Positions 55,413-64,000 of a stretch of 64,000 nucleotides of DNA are shown here, piece by piece. This DNA comes from Mycobacterium sp. IS-1590. GTDB lineage: Bacteria; Actinomycetota; Actinomycetes; Mycobacteriales; Mycobacteriaceae. A model generated the notes under the pieces. It saw only the letters and a program-made list of their open reading frames with translations. It searched no databases and had not been told where the DNA came from. Every line of letters starts with the position of its first letter. Position 1 is the first letter of the stretch. The position numbers and the translations under genes were made by a program. Location: contig NZ_LQIW01000009.1 in assembly GCF_001500025.1 (NCBI RefSeq), forward strand, positions 1 through 64,000. Direction: 5' to 3'.

Positions 55413-56552
55413 ATGAGCGAATTTGGTTCGCTCGCCCACGATGAAACGACGTCATTGCGGTTGGCTTTTCTGACCGAGCTCTACTATCCGAGTGTCGGAG
55501 GCCAGGAGATCTTTTTCCAGGAACTGGCGGAGGCGATGGTCCGGCGGGGGCATTCGGTCGACGTCTTCTGTATCGGCCACGTCGCCGGTCTACCCGACCG
55601 CGAGATCATCAACGGAGTGCATCTGCACCGAAAACCGAACAGCGGCCGCTACAAGAACCCGGTGGTGCCTGCGCTGCGCCGCGCCTGGTCGAACATCCTG
55701 GTGTACAGCGCATCTGTACGGCGCCTTTCGTCACGAGAGTCATACGACTTCTACCTGTTGAATCAGTGGCCGCTGATGCATGTCGCCGCGCTTCCTCGGA
55801 AGGCGCGCGACCGCAGCGGGATCCATTGGTGCGAAATTCGCCAGGACCGAATCCTAAGGACCCTGCAGAAGGCATTGCCCCGGATGGTCCGGGCCAACTT
55901 TGCCGTCAGCGGAGCTGTCGCTACCGCGATCGAGAAGCAATCGGGCCAACGTCCGGTAGTTGTGCTGCCCAGCGGAATTCAGCTCGAGCGCTACCGGCGA
56001 GCGCCACGAACGGAACGGACAGGGGTCCTCTATGTCGGGCGCCTTGCGCCCCACAAGAACCTACCGCTGCTGATCGACGCGTTCGCGATCGCGGCCGAAC
56101 GCGGCCTCGCCGGCGATCTGAATATCGCCGGTGACGGACCGGCACGCGGCGAGATCGAGGAGTATGCCCGCCGCTCGAAGGTTGGCGGACGGATACACGT
56201 ACTCGGTCCGGTCAGCGAGGAGCAAAAGCTCGAGCTCCTGTCCACAGCGGTGATCTTCGCGATGCCGAGCCGCCGCGAAGGCTTCCCACGGGTGATCACT
56301 GAAGCGATGGCGAGTGGGCTGCCTGTGGTGACCGCCCGGTTCCCAGAGAACGGTGCGCAGAATGTGGTGGCCGAGTACAACGCCGGAGTTGTGTGTGGCA
56401 CCGAGCCGGCCGATTTCGCCGACGCGCTGCTCGCCGCCGAAAGTAAGTGGGACACTTTCTCGTCGGCGGGCCTGGTTGCTGCGCGGGACCTGGACTGGTC
56501 GGGCATCGCTATGACGCTCGAGAAGAGGGTGCGAGAGGTCAACGATCGTTGA
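55413..56552 (+). CDS. GT4-family glycosyltransferase
   Basis: 379-residue GT-B retaining glycosyltransferase. The N-terminal half starts LAFLTELYYPSVGGQEIFFQ; the C-terminal half has VLYVGRLAPHKNLPLLIDAF, IAGDGPARGEIE and the E-x7-E motif EGFPRVITEAMASGLPVVTA. First gene of the glycan locus, starting 75 bases after fgd1 behind a TACGAT (55368-55373) promoter-like hexamer. Donor and acceptor are unknown; GT4 enzymes commonly use GDP-mannose or UDP-sugars. Confidence 0.93.
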   Translation: MSEFGSLAHDETTSLRLAFLTELYYPSVGGQEIFFQELAEAMVRRGHSVDVFCIGHVAGLPDREIINGVHLHRKPNSGRYKNPVVPALRRAWSNILVYSASVRRLSSRESYDFYLLNQWPLMHVAALPRKARDRSGIHWCEIRQDRILRTLQKALPRMVRANFAVSGAVATAIEKQSGQRPVVVLPSGIQLERYRRAPRTERTGVLYVGRLAPHKNLPLLIDAFAIAAERGLAGDLNIAGDGPARGEIEEYARRSKVGGRIHVLGPVSEEQKLELLSTAVIFAMPSRREGFPRVITEAMASGLPVVTARFPENGAQNVVAEYNAGVVCGTEPADFADALLAAESKWDTFSSAGLVAARDLDWSGIAMTLEKRVREVNDR

Positions 56553-56562
56553 GGACAAGCCG

Positions 56563-57507
56563 ATGCGGATAGTCGTGACTGGCGGGGCCGGTTTCGTCGG
56601 GCGTGAACTTGTGCGAAATCTAAGCGCTACGGCGGATGTTGTGGTCGCCGACCTGCTGCGTTACGGGGAGCCTGGAAAATGGTTGAAGGACTTCGACTTC
56701 CGTCGGGTCGACATTCGCGATGCCGCGGCTATCAAGGCGCTGATCGATGATGTCCGGCCCGATGTCGTCGTTCATCTGGCTGCAATCCACTACATACCTG
56801 AATGCGACGCGGATCCGGTGAACGCCGTGGCCACCAATGTCGCAGGCACGGTGAACACCTTGGTGGCCTGCTCTCCGGGGACGCGCTTCGTGTTCGCGAG
56901 CAGCGGCGCGGTCTATCAACCCGACGACGCGCCGCACCGCGAGGACGAATCCGCCTTGGGACCGGCCGACATCTACGGCATCACCAAGCTCCACGGTGAG
57001 GACTATGTGCAGATGTTCTCGCGGAATCGCGGATTGCCCAGCGTCATCGTCCGTCTGTTCAACGTCATCGGACCGGGTGAGACAAATCCACATCTGCTAC
57101 CGACGGTCCTCACGCAGTTGCAGCGTGGTGTCAGCGCGATCGATCTGGGCAACACCTGGCCCAAGCGCGATTACATCGACGTGCTCGACGCCGCGGAAGG
57201 CTTCGCGGCCGTCGCGCTCGGCGAGAATCCCGACGGCGTCGAGTGCGCGACGGTCAACCTCGCCAGTGGCCGGCAGTACTCCGTCGACGAGATCTTGGCC
57301 AGGATGCGCGCGGTGCTGGGGCTGAATATCGAGGTGCGGCAGGATCCGCGGAGGATGCGGGCGGTCGATCGGCCGTTCCTCGGAGCGGACATCACGCGCA
57401 TAAAGGAGCTGTTCGGATGGAGTCCCGCACACGGTTTGGACGAGACTCTCAAACGGACCTGGCCGGACCCGGACTTCTACCCGGGCATGCAGGACCGGCT
57501 GAGCTGA
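56563..57507 (+). CDS. NAD-dependent epimerase/dehydratase (extended SDR)
   Basis: 314 residues. Gly-rich GGAGFVG at 7-13, Asp-bearing strand VVADLLRY, active-site Tyr138-x3-Lys142 in YGITK, and NVIGPGETNPHLLP: a sugar-nucleotide epimerase or dehydratase such as GalE/RmlB relatives. It probably makes an NDP-sugar donor for the neighbouring transferases; the sugar is unknown. It starts 10 bases after the GT4 stop. Confidence 0.92.
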   Translation: MRIVVTGGAGFVGRELVRNLSATADVVVADLLRYGEPGKWLKDFDFRRVDIRDAAAIKALIDDVRPDVVVHLAAIHYIPECDADPVNAVATNVAGTVNTLVACSPGTRFVFASSGAVYQPDDAPHREDESALGPADIYGITKLHGEDYVQMFSRNRGLPSVIVRLFNVIGPGETNPHLLPTVLTQLQRGVSAIDLGNTWPKRDYIDVLDAAEGFAAVALGENPDGVECATVNLASGRQYSVDEILARMRAVLGLNIEVRQDPRRMRAVDRPFLGADITRIKELFGWSPAHGLDETLKRTWPDPDFYPGMQDRLS

Positions 57508-58632
57508 ATGCGTCGAGATGTCGATTTGCTGTTCGACGCTCGGCATATACAGCAGAGTGGCATCGGCACCTACATCCGCACGGAACTGCCGAACCTGGAG
57601 GAAGCTTTCGCGCGGCGAGGACTGCATCTCACCGTCTTGTGCGACGACTCCAACCGTCCCGATCTGCAGGATACGACATCGGTGATCGTGGCCGATCCGC
57701 CCGCAGCGCCCATGTACTCGGTGCAGGAGCAGCGGGCATGGAGCAACGCCCTACGTATCGCCGAACCACGCGCAATGTGGGTGCCGCACTATCCGTTTCC
57801 GTTCGCGCTCTGGTGGCCTAGGCACCGTCGGGTCAAGTTGTACGTCACCGTGCACGACACACTGCACCTTCGCGAACGCGCCATCACCGGTCAGAACTGG
57901 GCTTTCCGCGCATACGCGCGGACGATGCTGAACGTCGACGCACGCCGATCGACGAGGATCTTCACCCCTTCTCGCAGTACCGAAACCGCACTTGTGGCAG
58001 CGGTCCCGTCAGCGCGGGTGACGGTGACACCGTTGCCGATCGAGGATGCCTGGTTCGAGACCGCCGACCCCGCTCGATCGCCCGTTACTGGGCGCTATCT
58101 CCTCTACGTGGGAAACACCAAGTGGCACAAGAATGTGACCATGTTGATCAAGGCCTTCACCGAGGTGTCCGCTTCGATTCCCCACAAGCTCGTGATCGCT
58201 GGCGGCGGGGAGTCGGTGAAGAATTTCGACGATCGGATCGGGGCGCTGGCCGCGCGGGCCGACAAGGTGCAGATCGTCGGACGCATCGAGTTCGAGGCTC
58301 TACGAGCCCTCGTAGCGGGCGCCGATGTGCTCGTCATGCCTTCGCTGTACGAGGGTGTCGGGCTGCCGCCGCTCGAGGCGATGGCTTCCCATACGGCGGT
58401 ACTCGTGTCGAGAATCCCGGCCCTCGAAGAGACTTGCGGCGACGGGGCCGAATACTTCGATCCCCACGATCACCACGAGTTGGCGCGACTCATCGGCACA
58501 TACTGCACCGACAGTGCGGCACGCGCCGCTATGGAGGCGCGAGGGTGGTGGCATGTCACGCAGCGACAAGCGCGGACAAGACGCACTGCCGCAGCCGCGG
58601 CCGTCTGCGCTGATTTGGAGCCGACCCGATGA
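57508..58632 (+). CDS. GT4-family glycosyltransferase
   Basis: 374 residues, GT-B fold. VDLLFDARHIQQSGIGTYIR is typical of the mannosyltransferase-like GT4 group; the donor site has YLLYVGNTKWHKNVTMLIKA and the acidic motif EGVGLPPLEAMASHTAVLVS. The ATG abuts the epimerase stop, and its 3' end overlaps the GT2 gene by 4 bases. Acceptor unknown. Confidence 0.93.
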   Translation: MRRDVDLLFDARHIQQSGIGTYIRTELPNLEEAFARRGLHLTVLCDDSNRPDLQDTTSVIVADPPAAPMYSVQEQRAWSNALRIAEPRAMWVPHYPFPFALWWPRHRRVKLYVTVHDTLHLRERAITGQNWAFRAYARTMLNVDARRSTRIFTPSRSTETALVAAVPSARVTVTPLPIEDAWFETADPARSPVTGRYLLYVGNTKWHKNVTMLIKAFTEVSASIPHKLVIAGGGESVKNFDDRIGALAARADKVQIVGRIEFEALRALVAGADVLVMPSLYEGVGLPPLEAMASHTAVLVSRIPALEETCGDGAEYFDPHDHHELARLIGTYCTDSAARAAMEARGWWHVTQRQARTRRTAAAAAVCADLEPTR

Positions 58633-59525
58633 CGACCCCCCGGGCAGTGCCGCCGACGTTCGGCGTCGCGGTGACTACGGTCGGCCGTTGGGACGATCTG
58701 AGGAATCTGCTCGGCGACTTGGCCGGGCAGTCGCTACCACCACGGGCCGTCGCGATCGCTCACCACGATGAGGGGGCCGCCGGTGAGTTGGACGAGCTGG
58801 TGCAGTCGTTCGCGGGCCGGCTGGTGATCGCCACGGTCGTGAGTCCCCGCGGCATATCCAACGGCCGCAATGCCGCGGCCGGCCTGCTCGGCGACGACAT
58901 CGACTGGCTCTACTTCCCGAACGACACCAGTCGGATAGACGGCGATTTCTTGGAGCGCGTAGCGCAACGGCTGACCCCGGCCACGACGGTTTGCGCGGCT
59001 AAGCTGGTCGACCGAGAGGGCGCCAGGAATACCCTGCCTCCAGCTGGTTCTCAGTTGTCGCGGCGAAACGTGTGGGGAGCGATCGAACCGGCAACTCTGT
59101 TCAAGCGGCGGGATTTCATCGAGGTGGGAGGTTTTGATCCTGACATCGGATCGGGCGCGAGAACACCGTGGCAGGCGGGGGAGGGCACGGACTTGCTACT
59201 GAGGATGTCGACGTTGGACGGCTTCTCGATTGAGTGGCTGCCCGACATCGTCGTTCGGGCGCAGACGGAGTTTTCGCATTTGACCCCTCACGAGCGCCGC
59301 CGCAAGATCCGGAACTACGGGCGCGGTACCGGCTACATATATCGCCGTTGGAAGTACCCGGCGTGGCAGCGATTTCGTCACGTATTCGGCGCGCTCCTGG
59401 CCCCACTTCGTAAGCGTGGGAAATACCACTGGCAAGACGGCCTCGCTCTCGCGATAGGGCGGGCCGAGGGTGTCGTCGGGAGAGTGCCTCGAAGAACTGG
59501 TGATACCCGGGCGATTGTCCGATGA
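58629..59525 (+). CDS. GT2-family glycosyltransferase
   Basis: 298 residues, GT-A fold. N-terminal VAVTTVGRWDDLRNLLGDL, acceptor and metal region ISNGRNAAAG and YFPNDTSRIDGDF where the usual DxD reads NDT, and GGFDPDIGSG followed by WQAGEGTDLLLRM near the catalytic base. It overlaps neighbours by 4 bases on both sides (ATGA), showing tight co-translation within the locus. Sugar unknown. Confidence 0.9.
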   Translation: MTTPRAVPPTFGVAVTTVGRWDDLRNLLGDLAGQSLPPRAVAIAHHDEGAAGELDELVQSFAGRLVIATVVSPRGISNGRNAAAGLLGDDIDWLYFPNDTSRIDGDFLERVAQRLTPATTVCAAKLVDREGARNTLPPAGSQLSRRNVWGAIEPATLFKRRDFIEVGGFDPDIGSGARTPWQAGEGTDLLLRMSTLDGFSIEWLPDIVVRAQTEFSHLTPHERRRKIRNYGRGTGYIYRRWKYPAWQRFRHVFGALLAPLRKRGKYHWQDGLALAIGRAEGVVGRVPRRTGDTRAIVR

Positions 59526-60598
59526 AAGCTCGCCACCAAGCCCGGCGCAGGAAGGTATTGCGGCTGCTTTCGCTGGCCGTCACTGGTTTCATGGTCCTCT
59601 CGTGCCAGTCATCGCCGAAACCCGTTCAAATCGGCATGACCGTCCATTCCCGGGGAGCCGACGCGGCCAACATCGAGCGTCAGTTCGACATCATGACCGA
59701 CATGAACGTCAAGTGGGTCCGAGTAGACATTGGCTGGGCGTGGATTGAAACCGAACGTGGTCAGTTCGATTGGGCGTACACCGACAAAGTCGTCAGCGAA
59801 GCGACCGCCCACGGGATGAACGTTCTCGCTGTTCTCGCGACAACCCCTGCCTGGGCGCGTTCATCTGTACCCGGGCACTCAGGGATAAGCGCATACTCCA
59901 GACCGGTTCGCTTGTCGAGTCTCGCGGACTTCGCCCGGATCGCTGCCGAACGCTATGCACCACGCGGGGTGCATAGTTGGGAGATCTGGAATGAGCCGAA
60001 TATGCGGAAGTTCTGGCCACCGCGTCCCGACGCGGGCGAGTATGGTGCCTTGTTCCGCGCGATTGCCGAAGTGATACGCAGTGTTGATCCAGCGGCCACG
60101 TTGCTGATCGGAGGGCTCTCTCCGAGGTACGACCTGTCCCCCACCGAGACGTCTCCGGTGGATTACCTTGAGCAGCTATACAGGAACGGATCGGCGCAAC
60201 TCGCCGACGCGGTTGCGGCACATCCTTACAGTTTTCCCGCGATGCCGATGGAGAGCCCCCAGCGAATGATCGGCGGCTTCAAAGACTTACCTGCGCTGTA
60301 TGACGTGATGGCAAAGCATGGAGACGGACGCAAAAAGATTTGGATCACCGAGTTCGGCGCGCCGACTGGTACCGGGCAGTACGCAGTATCGGAGAACGAT
60401 CAGGCAGCCTCAATCGTGCAGGCGCGTGAGCAGCTTGAACGCTGGGACTGGTCGGGCCCTCTCATCTACTATGAATTGGTCGATGGTGGAACCGATCTCA
60501 ATGAGCCGGAGGAGAACTTCGGTGTTCTCCGTGACAACCTTGAGCCCAAGCCGGCCGCGATCGCGTTGATGCGAGCCGCTTCAGGTACTCGTGAATGA
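59522..60598 (+). CDS. PslG-like GH39/cellulase-fold lipoprotein glycosidase
   Basis: 358-residue TIM-barrel glycosidase with an N-terminal signal (RRKVLRLLSLAVTGFMVL) and a lipobox-like VLSC at about 25-28, so probably a membrane lipoprotein facing outside. The acid/base Glu158 in IWNEPN and nucleophile Glu277 in WITEFGAPT are both intact; HPYSFPAM and IYYELVDGG complete the family pattern. It resembles PslG, which trims Psl polysaccharide during export. Its overlap with the GT2 gene and adjacency to the flippase suggest it acts on the glycan of this locus. Confidence 0.85.
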   Translation: MKARHQARRRKVLRLLSLAVTGFMVLSCQSSPKPVQIGMTVHSRGADAANIERQFDIMTDMNVKWVRVDIGWAWIETERGQFDWAYTDKVVSEATAHGMNVLAVLATTPAWARSSVPGHSGISAYSRPVRLSSLADFARIAAERYAPRGVHSWEIWNEPNMRKFWPPRPDAGEYGALFRAIAEVIRSVDPAATLLIGGLSPRYDLSPTETSPVDYLEQLYRNGSAQLADAVAAHPYSFPAMPMESPQRMIGGFKDLPALYDVMAKHGDGRKKIWITEFGAPTGTGQYAVSENDQAASIVQAREQLERWDWSGPLIYYELVDGGTDLNEPEENFGVLRDNLEPKPAAIALMRAASGTRE

Positions 60599-62077
60599 GT
60601 GCTCGTGACGTCCCCGGATAGCGGTTCCCTGCAGGGGACTGCTGTCCGTGGCGGAGTAGCGGTCATGATCGGCCAGGTTCTGCGAACGCTGATCCAGCTG
60701 TTCGGTCTGATCGTGTTGGCACGTCTCCTCACGCCCATCGACTTCGGACTCGTAGCCATGGTCACATCGGTCATCGGAGTGACCTCAGTCTTGAGTGATG
60801 TGGGCCTCTCGATGGCAATTATGCGAGAGGTCAGGGTTGAGCCCACGATTCGGGATGCGCTTTTCTATATCAACGCCGTAATAGCATTGGCGGCGGCAGC
60901 GTTGGTGTGGGTGGCTGCACCGTTGATCGCCGGGTTCTACGGGGAGCCTCTACTCGACGAGATTGCACGATGGTTGGCACTGTCGGTTTTCCTCGCGGGG
61001 CTGGCACCTCAGTATCGGGCCGAGCTCGCAAGAGCGCATCGATTCGGAGCCCTCGCTTCCGTGGATACGATTGCACAGGGAGTGGCTCTTGCTGCAGCGT
61101 GCATAGCTGCTGTCGGCGGTGCCGGGTACTGGGCAGTCGTGATCCAGCAAGGAACAGCCGCGGTAGTCCTGCTAATGACCTTGGTGGCCTTGTCGCGATA
61201 TCTTCCGCGCTCGAAACCGAATCTGCGCGGCATCAAAAGCTATGTATCTCTTGGTGTCACGTCTCTGGGCCTCGATCTGACGAACTATGCGGCCGTGTAT
61301 GCCGCACCAATGGCCGTCGGACACGCTCTCGGCGCAGCAGCCGTCGGCTTCTACAACCGGGCCTTTCAACTCGTGGCGTTCCCACTCAGCCAGCTGGCCG
61401 GACCTCTCACACGTGTTGTCGTGCCCGTCTTGGCGCACGTCGAAGACGGACCGAAGCTGGTAGCGGCAGCAAAGCGGGTCCAGCTCGCAATGGCGTACGC
61501 ATTGCTGCCTCTACTGGCGTTCATCATCGTCGGTGGCGAGAATCTTGTGGAAGTTATGTTCGGGCAAGACTGGCGTCCGTCGGGACGTATTGCACAGATC
61601 CTAGCGGTCGGCGGTGTGTTCCAAATACTCGGATACGTGAACTATTGGTTATTCACACGCAAAGGCCGGCTCGGATTGCTCTGGGCCCTAGAGGGATCCG
61701 TCTGGATTCCGCTCACAGCGATGTACTTCGTCTTGAGTAACAGGGGGACGGTCTGGGTCGCTGCGCTCTACGCCGCGAGCCTGGCGATGAACTGGCTCAT
61801 GTCGACGGTTCTGGGGCTGCGCGTACTGGGGCTCCCTGCGATGCAGTTGTTACGGCCGTCGTTGTGGCGCCTCCTTTTTTTGGTGCCCGTCGTAGCGACC
61901 GGACTCGTGACGCGCGAGGTCCTGCACCACAGCGGCTGGCACGCGACCTCAGCGCTGGCCATTGCGACCGCATCATCAGTGTTGGCTGTCGCGGTCCTGG
62001 CTTTTATACCGATCTTTAGGCATGAGGTGCGCGAGTTCTTAGCCGTTATCACCAGCGTACGAAAACGAAACCTGTGA
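60599..62077 (+). CDS. Wzx-type polysaccharide flippase
   Basis: 492 residues with about 12-14 helices, MOP superfamily, Polysacc_synt type: RGGVAVMIGQVLRTLIQLFG, LVLARLLTPIDFGLVAMV and FYNRAFQLVAFPLSQLAGPL. It likely flips an undecaprenyl-linked oligosaccharide outward. The GTG at 60599 abuts the glycosidase stop. G+C content begins to fall in this gene. No polymerase (Wzy) gene is present in the window. Confidence 0.9.
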   Translation: MLVTSPDSGSLQGTAVRGGVAVMIGQVLRTLIQLFGLIVLARLLTPIDFGLVAMVTSVIGVTSVLSDVGLSMAIMREVRVEPTIRDALFYINAVIALAAAALVWVAAPLIAGFYGEPLLDEIARWLALSVFLAGLAPQYRAELARAHRFGALASVDTIAQGVALAAACIAAVGGAGYWAVVIQQGTAAVVLLMTLVALSRYLPRSKPNLRGIKSYVSLGVTSLGLDLTNYAAVYAAPMAVGHALGAAAVGFYNRAFQLVAFPLSQLAGPLTRVVVPVLAHVEDGPKLVAAAKRVQLAMAYALLPLLAFIIVGGENLVEVMFGQDWRPSGRIAQILAVGGVFQILGYVNYWLFTRKGRLGLLWALEGSVWIPLTAMYFVLSNRGTVWVAALYAASLAMNWLMSTVLGLRVLGLPAMQLLRPSLWRLLFLVPVVATGLVTREVLHHSGWHATSALAIATASSVLAVAVLAFIPIFRHEVREFLAVITSVRKRNL

Positions 62078-62101
62078 TGGCTCTGCGGCACGCGCGTCTG
62101 A

Positions 62102-62953
62102 CTACTGGCTTGCCTTGGGTAGGCCGAATAGGTGTACGCGATCGGTAATGCGCTCGCGATCGCTGTTTAGGTAGGGAACGGGGCTGTCCTCATCGTTCCA
62201 CTGAATCCAGACGTCATAGCTATCGAAATCAATGAGGGACAGAAGCTCGTCCAAACTCGTATCGAAGTTCACGAGCGTCTTGGTGTGCACCTCGATCATG
62301 AACTTCGGGTGCAGGGCCAGTACCTGCTGAGCGCCCTTCAGAGCCTCGACCTCGAAACCTTCGATGTCAATCTTCAAAAACGTCGGCTTCTCGTTCACAA
62401 ACTGATCGATATTGATCGATTCGATCTGTTGCCCGAGGCGCTCGCTGGGCGTCACGCGAGTGTTCGACTCTTCGGTGATCCGTACTACTCCGGGTTGGGA
62501 AGCGATTGCCATGTTTTCGCACCGCACTTGCGAAAGATGATTGAGTTCCACGTTTTTTCGGAGTATGGCTGCGCTGTGTGGCGACGCTTCGAACGCGATG
62601 ACCTTCCCATCCCTACCGACCCAGTCGGCCAGCAATATCGTCGCCATCCCATGGTGTGCACCGCAGTCTAGGGCGACATCACCGGGCCGCACCATCCTAT
62701 CCCTGATGAAGGCCAGTTCAGGACTCAATTCGCGGACTTCCGGGCCACCGTACCAACGGTGTCCCATAGCATCGCCGACGTAGAAGGCGAATGATCGGCC
62801 GTCGAAGGTCACTTTCTGGGTATAGGGCCGAAATGAACGCTCCTCGACGGCAAAACGCAGCCGCTTCAACGATACTTTCAACCGTTCTGGCAGTATGGCT
62901 CGCAGGGCATCATTGACGTCTCTGTTCAGTCGTGTACGTATGCTGCCCGCCAT
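62102..62953 (-). CDS. FkbM-family methyltransferase
   Basis: 283-residue SAM-dependent methyltransferase: VALDCGAHHGMATILL (motif I), IAFEASPHSAAILRKNVELN, and FLKIDIEGFEVEALKGAQQV typical of FkbM. Probably O-methylates a sugar of the glycan. It lies on the opposite strand, convergent with the flippase, and is among the lowest-G+C stretches here (29 of 60 in a hand-counted line at 62341-62400), suggesting later acquisition. Confidence 0.88.
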   Translation of the reverse strand: MAGSIRTRLNRDVNDALRAILPERLKVSLKRLRFAVEERSFRPYTQKVTFDGRSFAFYVGDAMGHRWYGGPEVRELSPELAFIRDRMVRPGDVALDCGAHHGMATILLADWVGRDGKVIAFEASPHSAAILRKNVELNHLSQVRCENMAIASQPGVVRITEESNTRVTPSERLGQQIESINIDQFVNEKPTFLKIDIEGFEVEALKGAQQVLALHPKFMIEVHTKTLVNFDTSLDELLSLIDFDSYDVWIQWNDEDSPVPYLNSDRERITDRVHLFGLPKASQ

Positions 62954-63019
62954 TGCCGGATCTTAACCCTCACATGCTGGCCGAGGGGTGCTTTCCGGTC
63001 TGGGACGTCACCCAGCGAA

Positions 63020-64000
63020 TCAGATCCTGGGCGAAAAATCGCACGCGTAAAGGTCGGCGAGTTCGGCGCGAACTGTGGACCAAGAAAACCGATCGCGTGC
63101 GGTGTCGTGAAGCGCGACGCAGTGGCCGCGCAGCTCCAAGGGGCTGAGCGCCGACAGTGCATCGTACTTCGACCAGAATTCTTCTGGCGAGGAGAAAAGC
63201 AAGCGATCATCATCGGCTACGTAGTCCGTCACCCCATCGATGCGGCTCAAAAACACTGGAAGGTAACAGTTGTATGCCTCAAGTAACGCGTTGTTCGCCG
63301 TAGCGAAGGTGAGCGGAAGCAACAGTGCGAAAGACTCTCGTAACAGACTGTTGTAGCTCTCAGCGTCAAGCCGTGCGTGGCACACCACGCCCGCGTACCG
63401 GCTCAGCCGGGATCGCGCTGTCTCGTTCATTCCGACCAGGTCGATCTGGACATCACGCGGACCACGCTGCGCGGCAATCCTTTCGAGCATATCGATGTCG
63501 CGATACGCGATACCGACGACAACCAATCGCCGCGGCGCCCGTTGGCGTCTCTCAAACAGCTCGACCGAGGGCACCTCACCGCTGGCGAACGTGAAGCCGT
63601 GAGGGACAAACCTCACCTTCTTGTCTGGGAACGCGCGGCTGAAAACGTCGCGCTGTTGAGTACTCAGAACCACAATCACATGTGCAGCGCGCAACGACAA
63701 TTGCTTGATGCGACGGTGAGCACTCGTTGGCGGCCCCAGCCAATCGGAGTCGACGACGTGCACGGTGTACACGATCCGTTTCCCGAGTATGCGCAGTATC
63801 CACGGTGACAGGTACGCAGTTGCCTCTGGCTGGAAGTAGTGAACCGTGTCGTATCGCAACGCCCGGATGAGAGTGAGCAGATCCATTAGCAGGAAGTTCA
63901 CATGCCGCGGCCTGGTCGACTCAAGATACCTGGCAAACGGCAACCACTCTCCGTTCACATAATGCCGGGGGTCTGGGACCACGAGGTCGTATCCCGAACC
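63020..64000 (-). CDS. GT4-like glycosyltransferase (partial, 5' end outside the window)
   Basis: Partial gene: the reading frame is open to the last base of the window (GSGYDLVVPDPRHYVNGEW at the visible start), so the start lies further right. GT-B C-terminal features are RRLVVVGIAYRDIDMLE, DLVGMNETARSRL, VVCHARLDAESYNSLLRESF and NNALLEAYNCYLPVFLSRID. Acceptor unknown. It continues the polysaccharide locus beyond the window. Confidence 0.88.
   Translation of the reverse strand, partial: GSGYDLVVPDPRHYVNGEWLPFARYLESTRPRHVNFLLMDLLTLIRALRYDTVHYFQPEATAYLSPWILRILGKRIVYTVHVVDSDWLGPPTSAHRRIKQLSLRAAHVIVVLSTQQRDVFSRAFPDKKVRFVPHGFTFASGEVPSVELFERRQRAPRRLVVVGIAYRDIDMLERIAAQRGPRDVQIDLVGMNETARSRLSRYAGVVCHARLDAESYNSLLRESFALLLPLTFATANNALLEAYNCYLPVFLSRIDGVTDYVADDDRLLFSSPEEFWSKYDALSALSPLELRGHCVALHDTARDRFSWSTVRAELADLYACDFSPRI

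Overview
The window is a chromosomal segment of a high-G+C mycobacterium, most likely a rapid-growing Mycolicibacterium. This rests on gene content and family resemblance, not on a database search. Recognisable mycobacterial genes include iniA-iniC, dnaK-grpE-dnaJ1-hspR, clpB, ttfA, a type II flavohaemoglobin (Rv0385-like), fba, purA, purT, metZ and fgd1. There are many GTG starts, 4-base ATGA/GTGA stop-start overlaps and several candidate leaderless promoters. I saw no rRNA, tRNA, CRISPR array, insertion sequence or phage gene, and no gene-free stretch over 300 bases. The longest gap, 268 bases, is at 49031-49298.

Layout. 1-3572: dynamin-like iniA and iniC behind a 13-bp hairpin. 3569-6650 (minus): an apparent operon of a hemerythrin protein, a DinB-type metal-binding protein, an F420/LLM oxidoreductase and two paralogous Thr-rich membrane proteins, divergent from dnaK. 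6711-11023: the HspR-controlled dnaK operon with two HAIR operators. 11032-18287: metabolism and envelope genes (aldose epimerase, alcohol dehydrogenase, flavohaemoglobin, ABC-2 exporter with TetR, GAP protein, ABM-domain membrane protein, secreted NTF2-like protein). 18393-21103: clpB with its own HAIR and a SigH-like promoter, followed by a 21-bp-arm inverted repeat. 21183-31672: ttfA, SDR, an Rv0381c-like protein, an RNA methyltransferase, GH76, an NhaA-DsbA fusion, DedA, an alcohol dehydrogenase, fba, an Rv0361-like membrane protein and a DUF3151 protein. 31673-37369: CDF metal transporter with a palindromic operator, M50 protease, a P450, an Rv0358-like gene, purA and a thioesterase. 37464-42137: a MarR-associated MMPL exporter, P450 and ferredoxin module. 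42197-45979: purT, a membrane protein, rhodanese, metZ and a small conserved gene. 46056-53385: accessory block of an SDR, GNAT, GntR, an ECF sigma factor, an MmyB-like regulator coupled to a PapA-like acyltransferase, and an acyl-CoA-dehydrogenase-like flavoprotein. 53543-55337: MBL hydrolase and fgd1. 55413-64000: a polysaccharide locus (three GT4 enzymes, one GT2, a sugar-nucleotide epimerase, a PslG-like lipoprotein glycosidase, a flippase and an FkbM methyltransferase) that runs off the right end and becomes less G+C-rich.

How the parts work together. Heat-shock control is concentrated here: HspR from the dnaK operon should bind the HAIRs at dnaK and clpB. Envelope biology recurs through iniA/iniC, ttfA, GH76, exporters, acyltransferase and the glycan locus. 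Compared with the M. tuberculosis order as I recall it, the block from the Rv0385 homologue to the Rv0356c homologue lies inverted between hspR and purT. The strongest candidate for an undescribed system is the glycan locus after fgd1. Other notable points are candidate leaderless promoters overlapped by palindromes (CDF, ABC-2 exporter), an MMPL exporter with Asn in place of a proton-relay Asp, and the regulator-acyltransferase pair at 49974-52147.
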